Below are positions 1 through 8,049 of a stretch of 42,574 nt of DNA, one piece after another; positions within the stretch are counted from its first letter, which is position 1; every line of letters starts with the position of its first letter. The translations under genes and the position numbers were made by a program. The notes under the pieces are model-generated. The model saw only the letters and a list, made by a program, of their open reading frames with translations, searched no databases and had not been told where the DNA came from. The stretch is from Stenotrophomonas maltophilia (lineage in GTDB: Bacteria > Pseudomonadota > Gammaproteobacteria > Xanthomonadales > Xanthomonadaceae), in contig NZ_QFHO01000036.1 of the NCBI RefSeq assembly GCF_004920835.1, positions 1-42,574 on the forward strand, written 5' to 3'.

Positions 1-2252
1 CCCTCCAGGTCCAGGCCTCCCAACCCTCCCGCATCGACAGCCGGGTCACCGTCGACAATCCGCAGGCGCAGAACCGCACCCTCGGCGGCCTGCTCGAACA
101 CGTCTCCGGTGTGCAGAGCAGCGCCTTCGGGCCGAATGCGGGCGCCCCGGTCATCCGCAGCCTCAGCGGCAACCGCGTGCAGATCCTGCAGGACGGCCAG
201 TCCATCCTGGGCATGAACGCGATCAGCGGTGACATCAACATCCCGTTCGATCCGCTGTTCGTACGCAGCGTCACCGTCAACAAGTCTTCCGACACCGTGC
301 GCTATGGCGGCAATGCGATCGGTGGCAGCGTGGAGATCGACTCGGGCCTGATCTCGCGCAGCATGGAAGACAAGGACCAGTCGATGGAACTGGTCCTGCG
401 CAAGGGGTTCAACGCGGCCGACGCGCAGGGCTTGCGCATGAACTTCAACAACCAGCGCAACGTGTCCACCAACCTGCAGGTGTCGCGACAGCGGATCTCG
501 CACTACGACATCCCCGGCAACAGCAAGGCCAGCGTCTGCAACACCGGTCTGTTCCCGGCCGCTGGGGGCGTCAACTCGGCCCTGGCCGACGCCTGCCAGA
601 AAGAGGCGCGCGTCCAGCAGATCTACAACAAGGCCTCGCAACCCTACATCGACCAGTTCATGACCGAGAACCCGGACTGGGCCGACGGTGATTTCTCCTT
701 CTATACCAACAGTCCGACCTCGGTCTGGCAGCGCCGTACCTACGTCAATCCGGTCAACCCGGCCTACGTCGCGGGCACGCCCTCATACGTGCAGAAGCAG
801 ATAAACAACGATGTGACGCCCGACTACCATCACCGGCTGGGCAACAGCTATGCGCGCAATTCGCAGGTGGCCCTCGGTTCGACGCTGTTCTTCGACCGCG
901 GCTACGTCGGTGTCAGCATCGATGCCAAGGACAGCGAGTACGGCGTGCCGGGCTTTTCGATGCAGAACCTGTCGTTCGGCTCCAACTACGCCGATGGCCT
1001 GCCGGTGGGCGTGGTGATCAAGCAGCAACGCTACGCGCTGGAAGCCCTGCTGCGCGATCCGCTGCCCTACGTTGAACGCGCTGAGCTGCGGGTCTCGAAG
1101 CTGGACAACACCTCCGGCGAGCGGCTGGGCACAAAAAAAGCCAACGACTACGACTTCGAGAGCACCCAGGCCGAGCTGCTGCTGAGCCATCAGCGGGTCG
1201 GCCCGCTGAGCGGCCTGCTCGGTTTCAGCCATCAGTCGCGTGATGTCACCGGCAGCGGCTCGCTGCGCTACCTGCCCGACGTCGACAGCCGCAGCAACGC
1301 GGTGTTCCTGAAGGAAACGCTGGACTTCGGCTGGGCGAGCTTCGACGCAGGCGTGCGCCACGAACGCGTGGATCACGAGCTGCAGCCCAGCCGCTTCAAG
1401 ACCGCGCGCAATGCTTCCAACACGAAACTGCAGGACCGCGACTACCGGCTCAACAGCTACAGTCTGGGCTCATATGTCGAGCTGGGGCCGATGTTCGCGG
1501 CCAAGGTGCGTTACTCGTCTTCGCAGCGTGCCCCGGAGATCAACGAGCTGTATGCCAGCAACGCGCACTACTCGGTGATGACCCAGGAAGAAGGCAACCA
1601 GGACCTGGAACCGGAACGCGCGAAGAACCTGGAGCTGACCGGCCTGTTCCATCTCGGCGGTTTCGAGCTGTCAGCCACGGCCTACCGGATGAAGTACGAG
1701 AACTATCTCTACCTCGGCTACTCCGGCCTGCAGACCGCCAACCGCCTGCCGCTGAAGTACTGGAAGCAGACCGATACCACGGTGAAGGGCTTCGAGATCG
1801 ACGTGTCGCAGGCCGTGGACCTGGGCCGCTATGGTTCGTTGAATGTCTCCGCCTTCGCCGACCTGGTAAAGAACAAGGCCGACCACCCCGATTCGCTGCG
1901 CGCCCACAATGACGGCGAGTATCTGCCGAACATGCCAACCAACCGCTACGGCGCCAACCTGCAGTGGCAGCGCGAAGGCTGGAAGGCGCAGCTGTCCAGC
2001 ACCTACTACGACAGGCAGAAGTACCTCGGCCGCAATGTCAGCGAGGAGGTGCCGCTGGATGCGTTCAACATGGTCGACCTGCAGGTCAGCCGCGAACTGC
2101 CTGTGCGCAATGCCTACATTGCCAGCATGGAAGTGTTCGTCAACGGCAGCAATCTGCTCAATGAGGAAGCACGGCCGCACAACTCGCCGCTGAAGTACAT
2201 TGCGCCGCTGCCGGGGCGTGGTTTCCAGGTGGGTGTGACGGTGAGGCTTTGA
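1..2252 (+). CDS. TonB-dependent outer-membrane receptor, 5'-truncated by the window edge
   Basis: The reading frame is open from base 3 and enters the window inside the plug domain, so the signal peptide and TonB box lie upstream. What is visible is the rest of the plug (about residues 1-120 of the visible part, with LLEHVSGVQ and a YGGNAIGGSVEI stretch typical of plug domains) followed by a long beta-barrel of alternating aromatic strands and polar loops. One early loop has two cysteines (SVCNTG and ADACQK) that could form a disulfide. The last residues are GFQVGVTVRL: many barrels end in F or W, this one ends in L. Family knowledge: these receptors import siderophores, metals, vitamins or sugars using TonB energy. 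Nothing I can see fixes the substrate; the plug resembles metal- or haem-type receptors, but that is weak inference. The stop is TGA at 2250-2252, followed by a hairpin at 2274-2298. Confidence 0.9.
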   Translation, partial: LQVQASQPSRIDSRVTVDNPQAQNRTLGGLLEHVSGVQSSAFGPNAGAPVIRSLSGNRVQILQDGQSILGMNAISGDINIPFDPLFVRSVTVNKSSDTVRYGGNAIGGSVEIDSGLISRSMEDKDQSMELVLRKGFNAADAQGLRMNFNNQRNVSTNLQVSRQRISHYDIPGNSKASVCNTGLFPAAGGVNSALADACQKEARVQQIYNKASQPYIDQFMTENPDWADGDFSFYTNSPTSVWQRRTYVNPVNPAYVAGTPSYVQKQINNDVTPDYHHRLGNSYARNSQVALGSTLFFDRGYVGVSIDAKDSEYGVPGFSMQNLSFGSNYADGLPVGVVIKQQRYALEALLRDPLPYVERAELRVSKLDNTSGERLGTKKANDYDFESTQAELLLSHQRVGPLSGLLGFSHQSRDVTGSGSLRYLPDVDSRSNAVFLKETLDFGWASFDAGVRHERVDHELQPSRFKTARNASNTKLQDRDYRLNSYSLGSYVELGPMFAAKVRYSSSQRAPEINELYASNAHYSVMTQEEGNQDLEPERAKNLELTGLFHLGGFELSATAYRMKYENYLYLGYSGLQTANRLPLKYWKQTDTTVKGFEIDVSQAVDLGRYGSLNVSAFADLVKNKADHPDSLRAHNDGEYLPNMPTNRYGANLQWQREGWKAQLSSTYYDRQKYLGRNVSEEVPLDAFNMVDLQVSRELPVRNAYIASMEVFVNGSNLLNEEARPHNSPLKYIAPLPGRGFQVGVTVRL

Positions 2253-2273
2253 GTAGAGATTGAATGAGAACAC

Positions 2274-2298
2274 GCCTGCAGGTGAACAGCCTGCAGGC
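2274..2298. terminator. Hairpin after the TonB receptor gene
   Basis: A perfect 9-bp inverted repeat (GCCTGCAGG / CCTGCAGGC) with a 7-nt loop sits 22 bases after the receptor stop codon. No run of T follows on the plus strand, so it is a weak candidate terminator or an mRNA 3'-end stabiliser. Almost the same stem recurs at 2887-2913. Confidence 0.45.
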
Positions 2299-2372
2299 AC
2301 TCTGCATCAGAATCCCATCTGGTTGCGCCTCGAACCCCGCTTGATCCACCATCGGCAAAAAGGGAGAGTGCA

Positions 2373-2834
2373 ATGAACTGGATGCAGATGGTTTCACTTG
2401 GGCTGTTGCTGTCCGTCTCATCAGGCGCAAACGCCGCCTCTGCGATCACCTACGACAAGGATGGTCGCTTCGGCTATTCGATGAATCAGCGCTCCCTGAC
2501 CAGCGCGATGCAGCAGTCGCTGCACTACTGCGCAGCGCGATCCCGCAATTGCGGTCAGTCCGCCAGTACGTCCAGCGAAGGCTATTCGGCCATTGCCACA
2601 GGCACGATTGCGTTGGGTTTTGCTCTGGGTGAGAAGACCCCGGAAGCCGCGCAGAGGAAGGCAGAAAAGATGTGCAGGGAACGTGCCAACGACTGCACCC
2701 TTTCGATGCTGTGGCGGGAAACGCCAACTCCCGAGCTTGAACCGCCAGTGCTCCCTGGCGCACCAGCCCCAGCGCCTGCGGCAACGCCAACACCAACGCC
2801 CCGATCGCAGCCCAGGATCGGGACAGTGGATTAG
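2373..2834 (+). CDS. Small secreted DUF4189-like protein with proline-rich tail
   Basis: A 153-residue protein. Residues 1 to about 21 form a Sec signal peptide (MNWMQMVSLGLLLSV, then ANA-A as likely cleavage site). The mature part has four cysteines in two groups (YCAARSRNC and CRERANDC) and an Ala/Gly-rich core with repeated ARK/AEK and MC motifs, which resembles the DUF4189 fold of small periplasmic proteins. The last 40 residues are Pro/Ala/Thr-rich (PAPAPAATPTPTP) and probably disordered. The start has a good ribosome-binding site, GGGAGAG, seven bases ahead of ATG. The gene stands alone between two similar hairpins. The function is unknown; export to the periplasm is the only firm inference. 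Confidence 0.75.
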   Translation: MNWMQMVSLGLLLSVSSGANAASAITYDKDGRFGYSMNQRSLTSAMQQSLHYCAARSRNCGQSASTSSEGYSAIATGTIALGFALGEKTPEAAQRKAEKMCRERANDCTLSMLWRETPTPELEPPVLPGAPAPAPAATPTPTPRSQPRIGTVD

Positions 2835-2886
2835 GCATACGCAGCTCTGCGCCGATCTGCCTTTTCGAACATCAGATAAAGAAAAA

Positions 2887-2920
2887 CGCCTGCAGATCGA
2901 CGACCTGCAGGCGCTTCTTT
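2887..2920 (-). terminator. Intrinsic terminator of tRNA-Ser (possibly bidirectional)
   Basis: A 9-bp perfect stem (CGCCTGCAG at 2887-2895, CTGCAGGCG at 2905-2913) with a 9-nt loop. Read on the minus strand, downstream of the tRNA, it is followed by GTTTTTC. On the plus strand CTTCTTT follows, so it may also stop transcripts of the gene ending at 2834. Confidence 0.75.
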
Positions 2921-2925
2921 GTATC

Positions 2926-3018
2926 TGGCGGAGTGAGAGGGATTCGAACCCTCGATAGAGCTTTTGACCCTATACTCCCTTAGCAGGGGAGCCCCTTCAG
3001 CCGCTCGGGCATCACTCC
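2926..3018 (-). tRNA. tRNA-Ser(GCU)
   Basis: Read on the minus strand, the 93-nt sequence starts GGAGTGATGCCCGAGCGG and ends with an acceptor complement and an encoded CCA (TGG at 2926-2928 on the plus strand). The acceptor stem GGAGTGA pairs with TCACTCC. The anticodon loop is CTGCTAA, giving anticodon GCU for AGC/AGU serine codons. The long variable arm is the class II feature of serine tRNAs. The T arm holds GGTTCGAATCC. Confidence 0.97.
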
Positions 3019-3063
3019 GGGGTTTTCTCCGCGTCTGGTGCGTTGCACCTCAGCGGGGCGTGA

Positions 3064-3092
3064 ATCATAACGTTAATCGAGTGCGAAGGTAA
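3064..3092 (-). promoter_or_regulatory. Candidate sigma-70 promoter of tRNA-Ser
   Basis: On the minus strand a -35-like TTACCT (3087-3092) and a strong -10 TATGAT (3064-3069) are separated by exactly 17 bases. The predicted start is about 40 bases before the tRNA 5' end, as usual for a tRNA with a short leader trimmed by RNase P. Confidence 0.55.
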
Positions 3093-3096
3093 AGCG

Positions 3097-3300
3097 TTAT
3101 TCGGCAGAATTTTCACTGCCGGTGCCACCGGCTTCGTCACCACGCTGGATGCGCTGGTAGATCTCTTCGCGATGCACAGCGACGTCCTTCGGCGCAGTGA
3201 TGCCGATACGCACCTGGTTACCCTTGACGCCAAGCACGGTGACGCTCACCGAGTCACCGATCATCAGGGTTTCGCCGACGCGGCGAGTCAGGATCAACAT
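3097..3300 (-). CDS. csrA: Carbon storage regulator CsrA/RsmA
   Basis: A 67-residue RNA-binding regulator. It starts [16 protein letters not shown] and continues through [13 protein letters not shown] and [11 protein letters not shown], the hallmark of CsrA. The family forms a strand-swapped dimer that binds GGA motifs in mRNA leaders and is titrated by small RNAs. The residues known to contact RNA (N-terminal LTRR and the VHREEI segment) are present. The C-terminal tail ([12 protein letters not shown]) is acidic and variable. The chosen start has GGAGA nine bases upstream; the frame is open further upstream but that part lacks family similarity. It lies downstream of alaS on the same strand, the usual place in gammaproteobacteria, with its own candidate promoter region in the 147-bp gap. 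Confidence 0.97.
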
Positions 3301-3342
3301 TTTTGTAAGTCTCCATGGAACCGTGTGGAAGGGTATCCCCCA

Positions 3343-3362
3343 CCGGCTTGACGCTCCGTCAA
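3343..3362 (-). promoter_or_regulatory. Candidate csrA promoter -35 inside a small palindrome
   Basis: On the minus strand TTGACG (3357-3362) is a good -35 match and forms a 6-3-6 palindrome, TTGACG-GAG-CGTCAA (3348-3362). ATACCC-like sequence follows about 19 bases downstream as a poor -10. The palindrome could bind a regulator. Only the sequence symmetry is seen; the promoter role is inference. Confidence 0.35.
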
Positions 3363-3408
3363 GAAGCGCTACCACGACAAAGGGAAAAGATTCGCAATGG
3401 TACCGTCA

Positions 3409-3439
3409 GCCGTCCCGCTCCTACAAGGAGGGGGACGGC
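3409..3439. other. Hairpin between alaS and csrA
   Basis: A 13-bp inverted repeat with one G-G mismatch (arms 3409-3421 and 3427-3439, loop TACAA) lies just past the alaS stop. There is no T run on the minus strand, so it may be a partial attenuator or an RNA-processing or stability structure rather than a classic terminator. Confidence 0.4.
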
Positions 3440-3447
3440 GCGGTTCA

Positions 3448-6096
3448 TCACAGGCGGGGGCTGACCCATTCGACGACGGCAGCCAGCGCAGTGGCAAGGG
3501 CGGGCCCGTCCTCGCCACCACCCTGGGCGAGGTCCGGGCGTCCGCCGCCCTTGCCCCCGATCTGACTGGCGATATGGGACAACAGTTCCCCGGCCTTGAC
3601 CTTGCCCATTGCGCTGCCGTTCACACCCGCGACCAGGGCGGCCTTGCCGTCCTGGGCACCGGCCAGCACGATCACCGCGTCGCCCAACTGCTGCTTCAGG
3701 CGGTCCATGGCGTCACGCAGGGCCTTGGCGTCGAAACCTTCCAGGCGAGCCGCCAGCACCTTCACACCGGCGACCTCGACGGCCTGGCCGGACAGGTCAG
3801 CGGTGGCGCCAGCGGCAACCTTGGCCTTCACGGACTCCAGCTCGCGTTCCAGCTGCTTCTGGCGCTGGCCAAGGGCGCGGATCTTCTCGACCACGTCGGC
3901 AGCGCTGCCGCCAAGCAGTTCGGCGGCCTCGGCCAGGCGGGCCTCTTCGGCATCCACGTAGTCCAGCGCACCCTGGCCGGTGACCGCCTCGATGCGGCGC
4001 ACGCCGGCGGAGACGCCGCCCTCGGAGGTGATCTTGAACAGGCCGATGTCGCCGGTACGGTTGACGTGGGTACCGCCGCACAGCTCGGTGGAGTAGTCAC
4101 CCATCTTCAGCACGCGCACGTGCTCACCGTACTTCTCGCCGAACAGGGCCATCGCGCCGAAGTCCAGCGCTTCCTGCATGCCCATGTTGTGCACTTCGGC
4201 AGCGTTGTTGGCACGCACCTGCTGATTGACCTTGCGCTCGATCACCGCCAGCTCTTCCGCGCTGATCGGCTGGAAGTGCGAAAAGTCGAAACGCAGGCGG
4301 TCCGGAGCGACCAGCGAGCCCTTCTGCTGCACGTGGGTGCCCAGCACTTCGCGCAGGGCGGCATGCAGCAGGTGGGTGGCGGAGTGGTTGAGGATGGTGG
4401 CGCCGCGACGCTCGCCATCGACCTGGCCGGACAGCACGTCACCAACCTTCAGGCCGCCTTCGGACAGGGTGCCGACGTGGCCATGGAACTGGCCGGCGAA
4501 CTTCTGGGTGTCGTCCACCGCCAGGCGCACGCCGTTGCCGGTCAGCACGCCGGTGTCGCCGACCTGGCCGCCGGACTCGGCGTAGAACGGGGTCTGGTTG
4601 GTGATCACGATGACCGCATCACCGGCATTGGCCGACTGCACCGGACGGCCGTCCTTGAGCACGGCCAGCACGGTCAGGTCATCGGCCTGCAGGCGGTCGT
4701 AGCCGAGGAAGCGGGTCGGGCTGAGGGTTGCCACCAGCTCGGCCGGCAGGGTAACGCCACCGCCGAACTTGCCGGCCGCGCGCGCGGTTTCGCGCTGCTG
4801 CTCCATCGCCGCATCGAAGCCGGCGATGTCGACGGTCAGGTCGCGCTCGCGGGCGATGTCCTGGGTCAGGTCGAGCGGGAAGCCATAGGTGTCGTACAGG
4901 CGGAACGCATCAACGCCGGGGATCACGCCATTGCTGGCCTTGCCGGCAACGTCTTCGAAGATCTTCATGCCTGCGTCGAGGGTTTCAGCGAAACGCTCTT
5001 CTTCGGCCTGCAGCGCACGGGTGACGGTATCGACCGCCGCCGGCAGTTCCGGATAGGCCTCGCCCATCTGCTCGACCAGAGTCGGCACCAGCTTGCTGAA
5101 GAACGGCTGGCGCACACCCAGCATCCAGCCGTGGCGCAGGGCGCGGCGGATGATACGGCGCAGCACGTAGCCGCGGCCTTCGTTGGACGGCAGCACGCCG
5201 TCGACGATCAGGAACGAGCAGGCACGGATGTGATCGGCGATCACCCGCAGCGACTTGTTCTCCAGATCGGCGGTGCCGGTCAGCTCGGACGCCTTGCGGA
5301 TCAGCGCCTGGAACAGGTCGATCTCGTAATTGGTGTGCACGTGCTGCAGGATCGCCGCCAGGCGTTCCAGGCCCATGCCGGTATCCACGCACGGTGCCGG
5401 CAGCGGCACCAGGGTGCCGTCGGGCTGGCGATCGAACTGCATGAACACCAGGTTCCAGATTTCGATGAAGCGGTCGCCGTCTTCATCCGGGGAACCCGGG
5501 GGGCCACCGGCGATGTGGTCGCCGTGGTCGTAGAAGATCTCGGTGCACGGGCCGCACGGGCCGGTATCGGCCATCTGCCAGAAATTGTCCGAGGCAAACG
5601 GCGCACCCTTGTTGTCACCGATGCGCACGATGCGCTCTTCCGGGATGCCGACCATGTCGCGCCACAGCGCATACGCTTCGTCGTCGGTCTGGTAGACGGT
5701 GACCAGCAGGCGTTCGGCCGGCAGTTTCCAGACCTGGGTCAGCAGCTCCCATGCCCAGGCGATCGCGTCCTTCTTGAAGTAGTCGCCGAAGGACCAGTTG
5801 CCCAGCATTTCGAAGAAAGTATGGTGACGTGCGGTGTAGCCGACCTGGTCAAGGTCGTTGTGCTTGCCGCCGGCGCGCAGGCAGCGCTGGACGTCGGCCG
5901 CGCGCACGTAGCTGCGCTTCTCCGCGCCAAGGAACACGTCCTTGAACTGCACCATGCCGGAATTGGTGAACAGCAGGGTCGGATCATTGCCCGGCACCAG
6001 CGGCGCCGACGGCACGATGGTGTGGCCTTTGCCCTTGAAGAATTCAAGGAAGTCGCTGCGGATCTGGGAAGTCGTGAATTTGGCGGATGCGTTCAT
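3448..6096 (-). CDS. alaS: Alanyl-tRNA synthetase
   Basis: An 882-residue class II synthetase that charges tRNA-Ala in the cytoplasm; the length is normal. The catalytic core is at the N-terminus (FTTSQIRSDFLEFF, HHTFFEMLGNWSFGDYF as motif 2 region), then the tRNA-recognition part, the editing domain with zinc-binding NHSATHLLH near residue 567 and CGGTH near residue 671, and a C-terminal C-Ala region (GGGRPDLAQGGG). The start MNASAKFTTSQIRS was chosen by family similarity; the open frame runs 16 codons further upstream without similarity, and the ribosome-binding site is weak. It sits between recX and csrA, the conserved gammaproteobacterial order. The opposite strand is open for over 3 kb, which is a composition artefact. 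Confidence 0.97.
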   Translation of the reverse strand: MNASAKFTTSQIRSDFLEFFKGKGHTIVPSAPLVPGNDPTLLFTNSGMVQFKDVFLGAEKRSYVRAADVQRCLRAGGKHNDLDQVGYTARHHTFFEMLGNWSFGDYFKKDAIAWAWELLTQVWKLPAERLLVTVYQTDDEAYALWRDMVGIPEERIVRIGDNKGAPFASDNFWQMADTGPCGPCTEIFYDHGDHIAGGPPGSPDEDGDRFIEIWNLVFMQFDRQPDGTLVPLPAPCVDTGMGLERLAAILQHVHTNYEIDLFQALIRKASELTGTADLENKSLRVIADHIRACSFLIVDGVLPSNEGRGYVLRRIIRRALRHGWMLGVRQPFFSKLVPTLVEQMGEAYPELPAAVDTVTRALQAEEERFAETLDAGMKIFEDVAGKASNGVIPGVDAFRLYDTYGFPLDLTQDIARERDLTVDIAGFDAAMEQQRETARAAGKFGGGVTLPAELVATLSPTRFLGYDRLQADDLTVLAVLKDGRPVQSANAGDAVIVITNQTPFYAESGGQVGDTGVLTGNGVRLAVDDTQKFAGQFHGHVGTLSEGGLKVGDVLSGQVDGERRGATILNHSATHLLHAALREVLGTHVQQKGSLVAPDRLRFDFSHFQPISAEELAVIERKVNQQVRANNAAEVHNMGMQEALDFGAMALFGEKYGEHVRVLKMGDYSTELCGGTHVNRTGDIGLFKITSEGGVSAGVRRIEAVTGQGALDYVDAEEARLAEAAELLGGSAADVVEKIRALGQRQKQLERELESVKAKVAAGATADLSGQAVEVAGVKVLAARLEGFDAKALRDAMDRLKQQLGDAVIVLAGAQDGKAALVAGVNGSAMGKVKAGELLSHIASQIGGKGGGRPDLAQGGGEDGPALATALAAVVEWVSPRL

Positions 6097-6205
6097 TGGG
6101 GGCTGGCAGTCGGCGGGCCGGCGGACCCGGACCACCGGCCGCAATGGCCAGGGTCGCGCGGGACCGCCGAAAACCTAAAGGGTATCAGGCCCGGCGCCGC
6201 CAGTC

Positions 6206-6697
6206 TCAGTCATCCGGGTCGTAGCGGGTCGCGCGGCGGATGCTGCCCCCGTCGAAGCCCCGTCGGGCCAGCAGGTCCGCAGCCTTGCGACGCTGCGCCA
6301 GGTCCTGCGGGCCGGTTTCGCCGAAGCGGCGGCGGACCAGGTCGCGGGCGTTCTCCTGCCAGTCGCCTTCATAACTGTCCATTGCCGCGGCGATCGCCTC
6401 GCTGTCCAGGCCATGGGTGCCGAGCTCGGCGCGCACGTGGATCGGCCCGTAGCCGGTATTGGCACGCATCCGCACCAGGTTCTCGGCAAAGCGGGTGTCA
6501 TCCTGCCAGCCCGCCTCGGTCAGCTTGGCAACAGCGGCTTGCGCGGCCTCATCCTCGATGCCACGGGCGGTCAGTTTGCGGGTCAGCTCTTTGCGCGAGT
6601 GTTCGCGGCGGACCAGCAGGCCCAGCGCCCGTTGTACGGGGGTCTGCTCACGCGGCCGTCGCTTGCGGCCGCCGGGAATGTCTTCGGCGTCGGACAT
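6206..6697 (-). CDS. recX: Regulatory protein RecX
   Basis: A 163-residue modulator that binds RecA and caps or slows RecA filaments on single-stranded DNA. The sequence shows the three-helix repeats of the family: ALGLLVRREHSRKELTRKL, then LTEAGWQDDTRFAENLVR, then ARDLVRRRFGE and KAADLLARRGF. The start with GGAG six bases before ATG was chosen over an in-frame extension of 34 codons that reads through the intergenic hairpin. It lies 110 bp after recA on the same strand and is probably made by read-through from recA, so it should rise with the SOS response. Confidence 0.95.
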   Translation of the reverse strand: MSDAEDIPGGRKRRPREQTPVQRALGLLVRREHSRKELTRKLTARGIEDEAAQAAVAKLTEAGWQDDTRFAENLVRMRANTGYGPIHVRAELGTHGLDSEAIAAAMDSYEGDWQENARDLVRRRFGETGPQDLAQRRKAADLLARRGFDGGSIRRATRYDPDD

Positions 6698-6712
6698 CGG
6701 TGCTCCAGGGGT

Positions 6713-6730
6713 GGCGCCATCCGTGGCGCC
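6713..6730 (-). other. Hairpin in the recA-recX gap
   Basis: A perfect 7-bp stem GGCGCCA / TGGCGCC with a TCCG tetraloop lies between the recA stop and the recX ribosome-binding site. No T run follows. It may reduce recX expression relative to recA. Confidence 0.4.
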
Positions 6731-6807
6731 CTGCCCGTCCATGGGCGATTCGAACCTGCGGAGCAGGGCGACGTCACTGACGGCGCCACCCTGCCCCACA
6801 GCAAGCC

Positions 6808-7845
6808 TTATTCGTCGTCGCCTTCGTCGTCGCCTTCTTCGCGGGCAGCTTCAGACGGCTGGAACTTCTCGCGCAGCTCGGCTTCGAGCTTGGCGGCGAC
6901 GGTCGGGTTGTCGCGCAGGTAGCCACGGGCATTGTCCTTGCCCTGGCCGATACGCTCTTCGCCGTAGCTGTACCAGGCGCCGGCCTTCTCGACCAGCTTG
7001 GCATCCACGCCCATGTCGATCAGTTCGCCTTCGCGGCTGATGCCTTCGCCATACAGGATCTCGGTGATGACCTGCTTGAACGGCGGCGCCAGCTTGTTCT
7101 TGACGACCTTGATCTTGGTCTGGTTGCCGATGATCTCGTCGCCCTTCTTGATCGCGCCGATACGGCGGATATCCAGACGCACCGAGGCATAGAACTTCAG
7201 CGCGTTGCCGCCAGTGGTCACTTCCGGGCTCTGGCCCGGCATCATCACGCCGATCTTCATGCGCAGCTGGTTGATGAAGACCACCAGGGTGTTGGAGCGC
7301 TTGATGTTGCCGGTCAGCTTGCGCAGCGCCTGGCTCATCAGGCGGGCCTGCAGACCCGGCAGCTGGTCGCCCATCTCGCCTTCGATTTCGGCCTTCGGGG
7401 TCAGCGCGGCAACCGAGTCGACCACCAGGATGTCCACCGAGCCCGAACGGACCAGCATGTCGGCGATTTCCAGCGCCTGCTCGCCGGTGTCCGGCTGCGA
7501 CAGCAGCAGGTCGTCCACGTTGACGCCCAGCTTGGCGGCGTAGATCGGATCCAGCGCATGCTCGGCGTCGATGAAGGCTGCAGTGCCGCCCAGCTTCTGG
7601 CACTCGGCGATGGCCTGCAGGGTCAAGGTGGTCTTGCCCGACGACTCCGGACCATAGATCTCAACGACACGGCCCTTCGGCAGGCCACCAATACCCAGCG
7701 CGATGTCGAGCATCAGCGAACCGGTCGGAATGGCTTCGACGGGTTCGACCACGCGGTCGCCCATGCGCATCACCGAGCCCTTGCCGAACTGCTTTTCGAT
7801 CTGGCCCAGAGCTGCAGCGAGGGCGCGCTTCTTGTTCTCGTCCAT
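6808..7845 (-). CDS. recA: Recombinase RecA
   Basis: A 345-residue ATPase that forms filaments on single-stranded DNA, drives strand exchange and triggers LexA self-cleavage. Visible motifs: Walker A GPESSGKT at residues 64-71, VVDSVAALTPKAEIEGE around Walker B, the L1/L2 DNA-binding loops (QLPGLQARLMSQALR and VTTGGNALKFYASVR), and an acidic C-terminus EGDDEGDDE, encoded by a perfect tandem 12-bp repeat at 6811-6834. The start MDENKKRALAAALGQ has AAGGA eight bases upstream. An in-frame ATG at 7908 would add 21 residues (MAKKTPKDSTSN...) but has no ribosome-binding site. It lies 204 bp downstream of lexA; no LexA operator like the one at lexA is visible in that gap. Confidence 0.98.
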   Translation of the reverse strand: MDENKKRALAAALGQIEKQFGKGSVMRMGDRVVEPVEAIPTGSLMLDIALGIGGLPKGRVVEIYGPESSGKTTLTLQAIAECQKLGGTAAFIDAEHALDPIYAAKLGVNVDDLLLSQPDTGEQALEIADMLVRSGSVDILVVDSVAALTPKAEIEGEMGDQLPGLQARLMSQALRKLTGNIKRSNTLVVFINQLRMKIGVMMPGQSPEVTTGGNALKFYASVRLDIRRIGAIKKGDEIIGNQTKIKVVKNKLAPPFKQVITEILYGEGISREGELIDMGVDAKLVEKAGAWYSYGEERIGQGKDNARGYLRDNPTVAAKLEAELREKFQPSEAAREEGDDEGDDE

Positions 7846-8049
7846 CGGATTGGTCCTTGCAGAGGTCGTGTCGTTGGAGGTGCTGTCTTTGGGGGTCTTC
7901 TTTGCCATGGGTTCACTTTAAGTCGGACGTATCGCACAGGCTGAGATTCTGCCCGGCGCTCTGAAAAGAATTATCGGACATCCGTACCAACCTCAGTGGA
8001 ACCAGAGAATCGCCACAAAAGACCGCGGGGTAATGCGCTATGGAACAGG

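Noticed and set aside
1540..1938. Overlapping minus-strand frames inside the TonB receptor gene
   Set aside because: Arg/Ser/Pro-rich shadows of a GC-rich gene; no start signal and no domain.
3397..6780. An open frame of 1127 codons on the plus strand opposite alaS and recX
   Set aside because: alaS and recX are certain by their motifs. The plus-strand frame is open only because GC-rich codons of the minus-strand genes seldom make stops in that register; its product is low-complexity (Gly/Ala/His/Gln-rich) with no recognisable domain.
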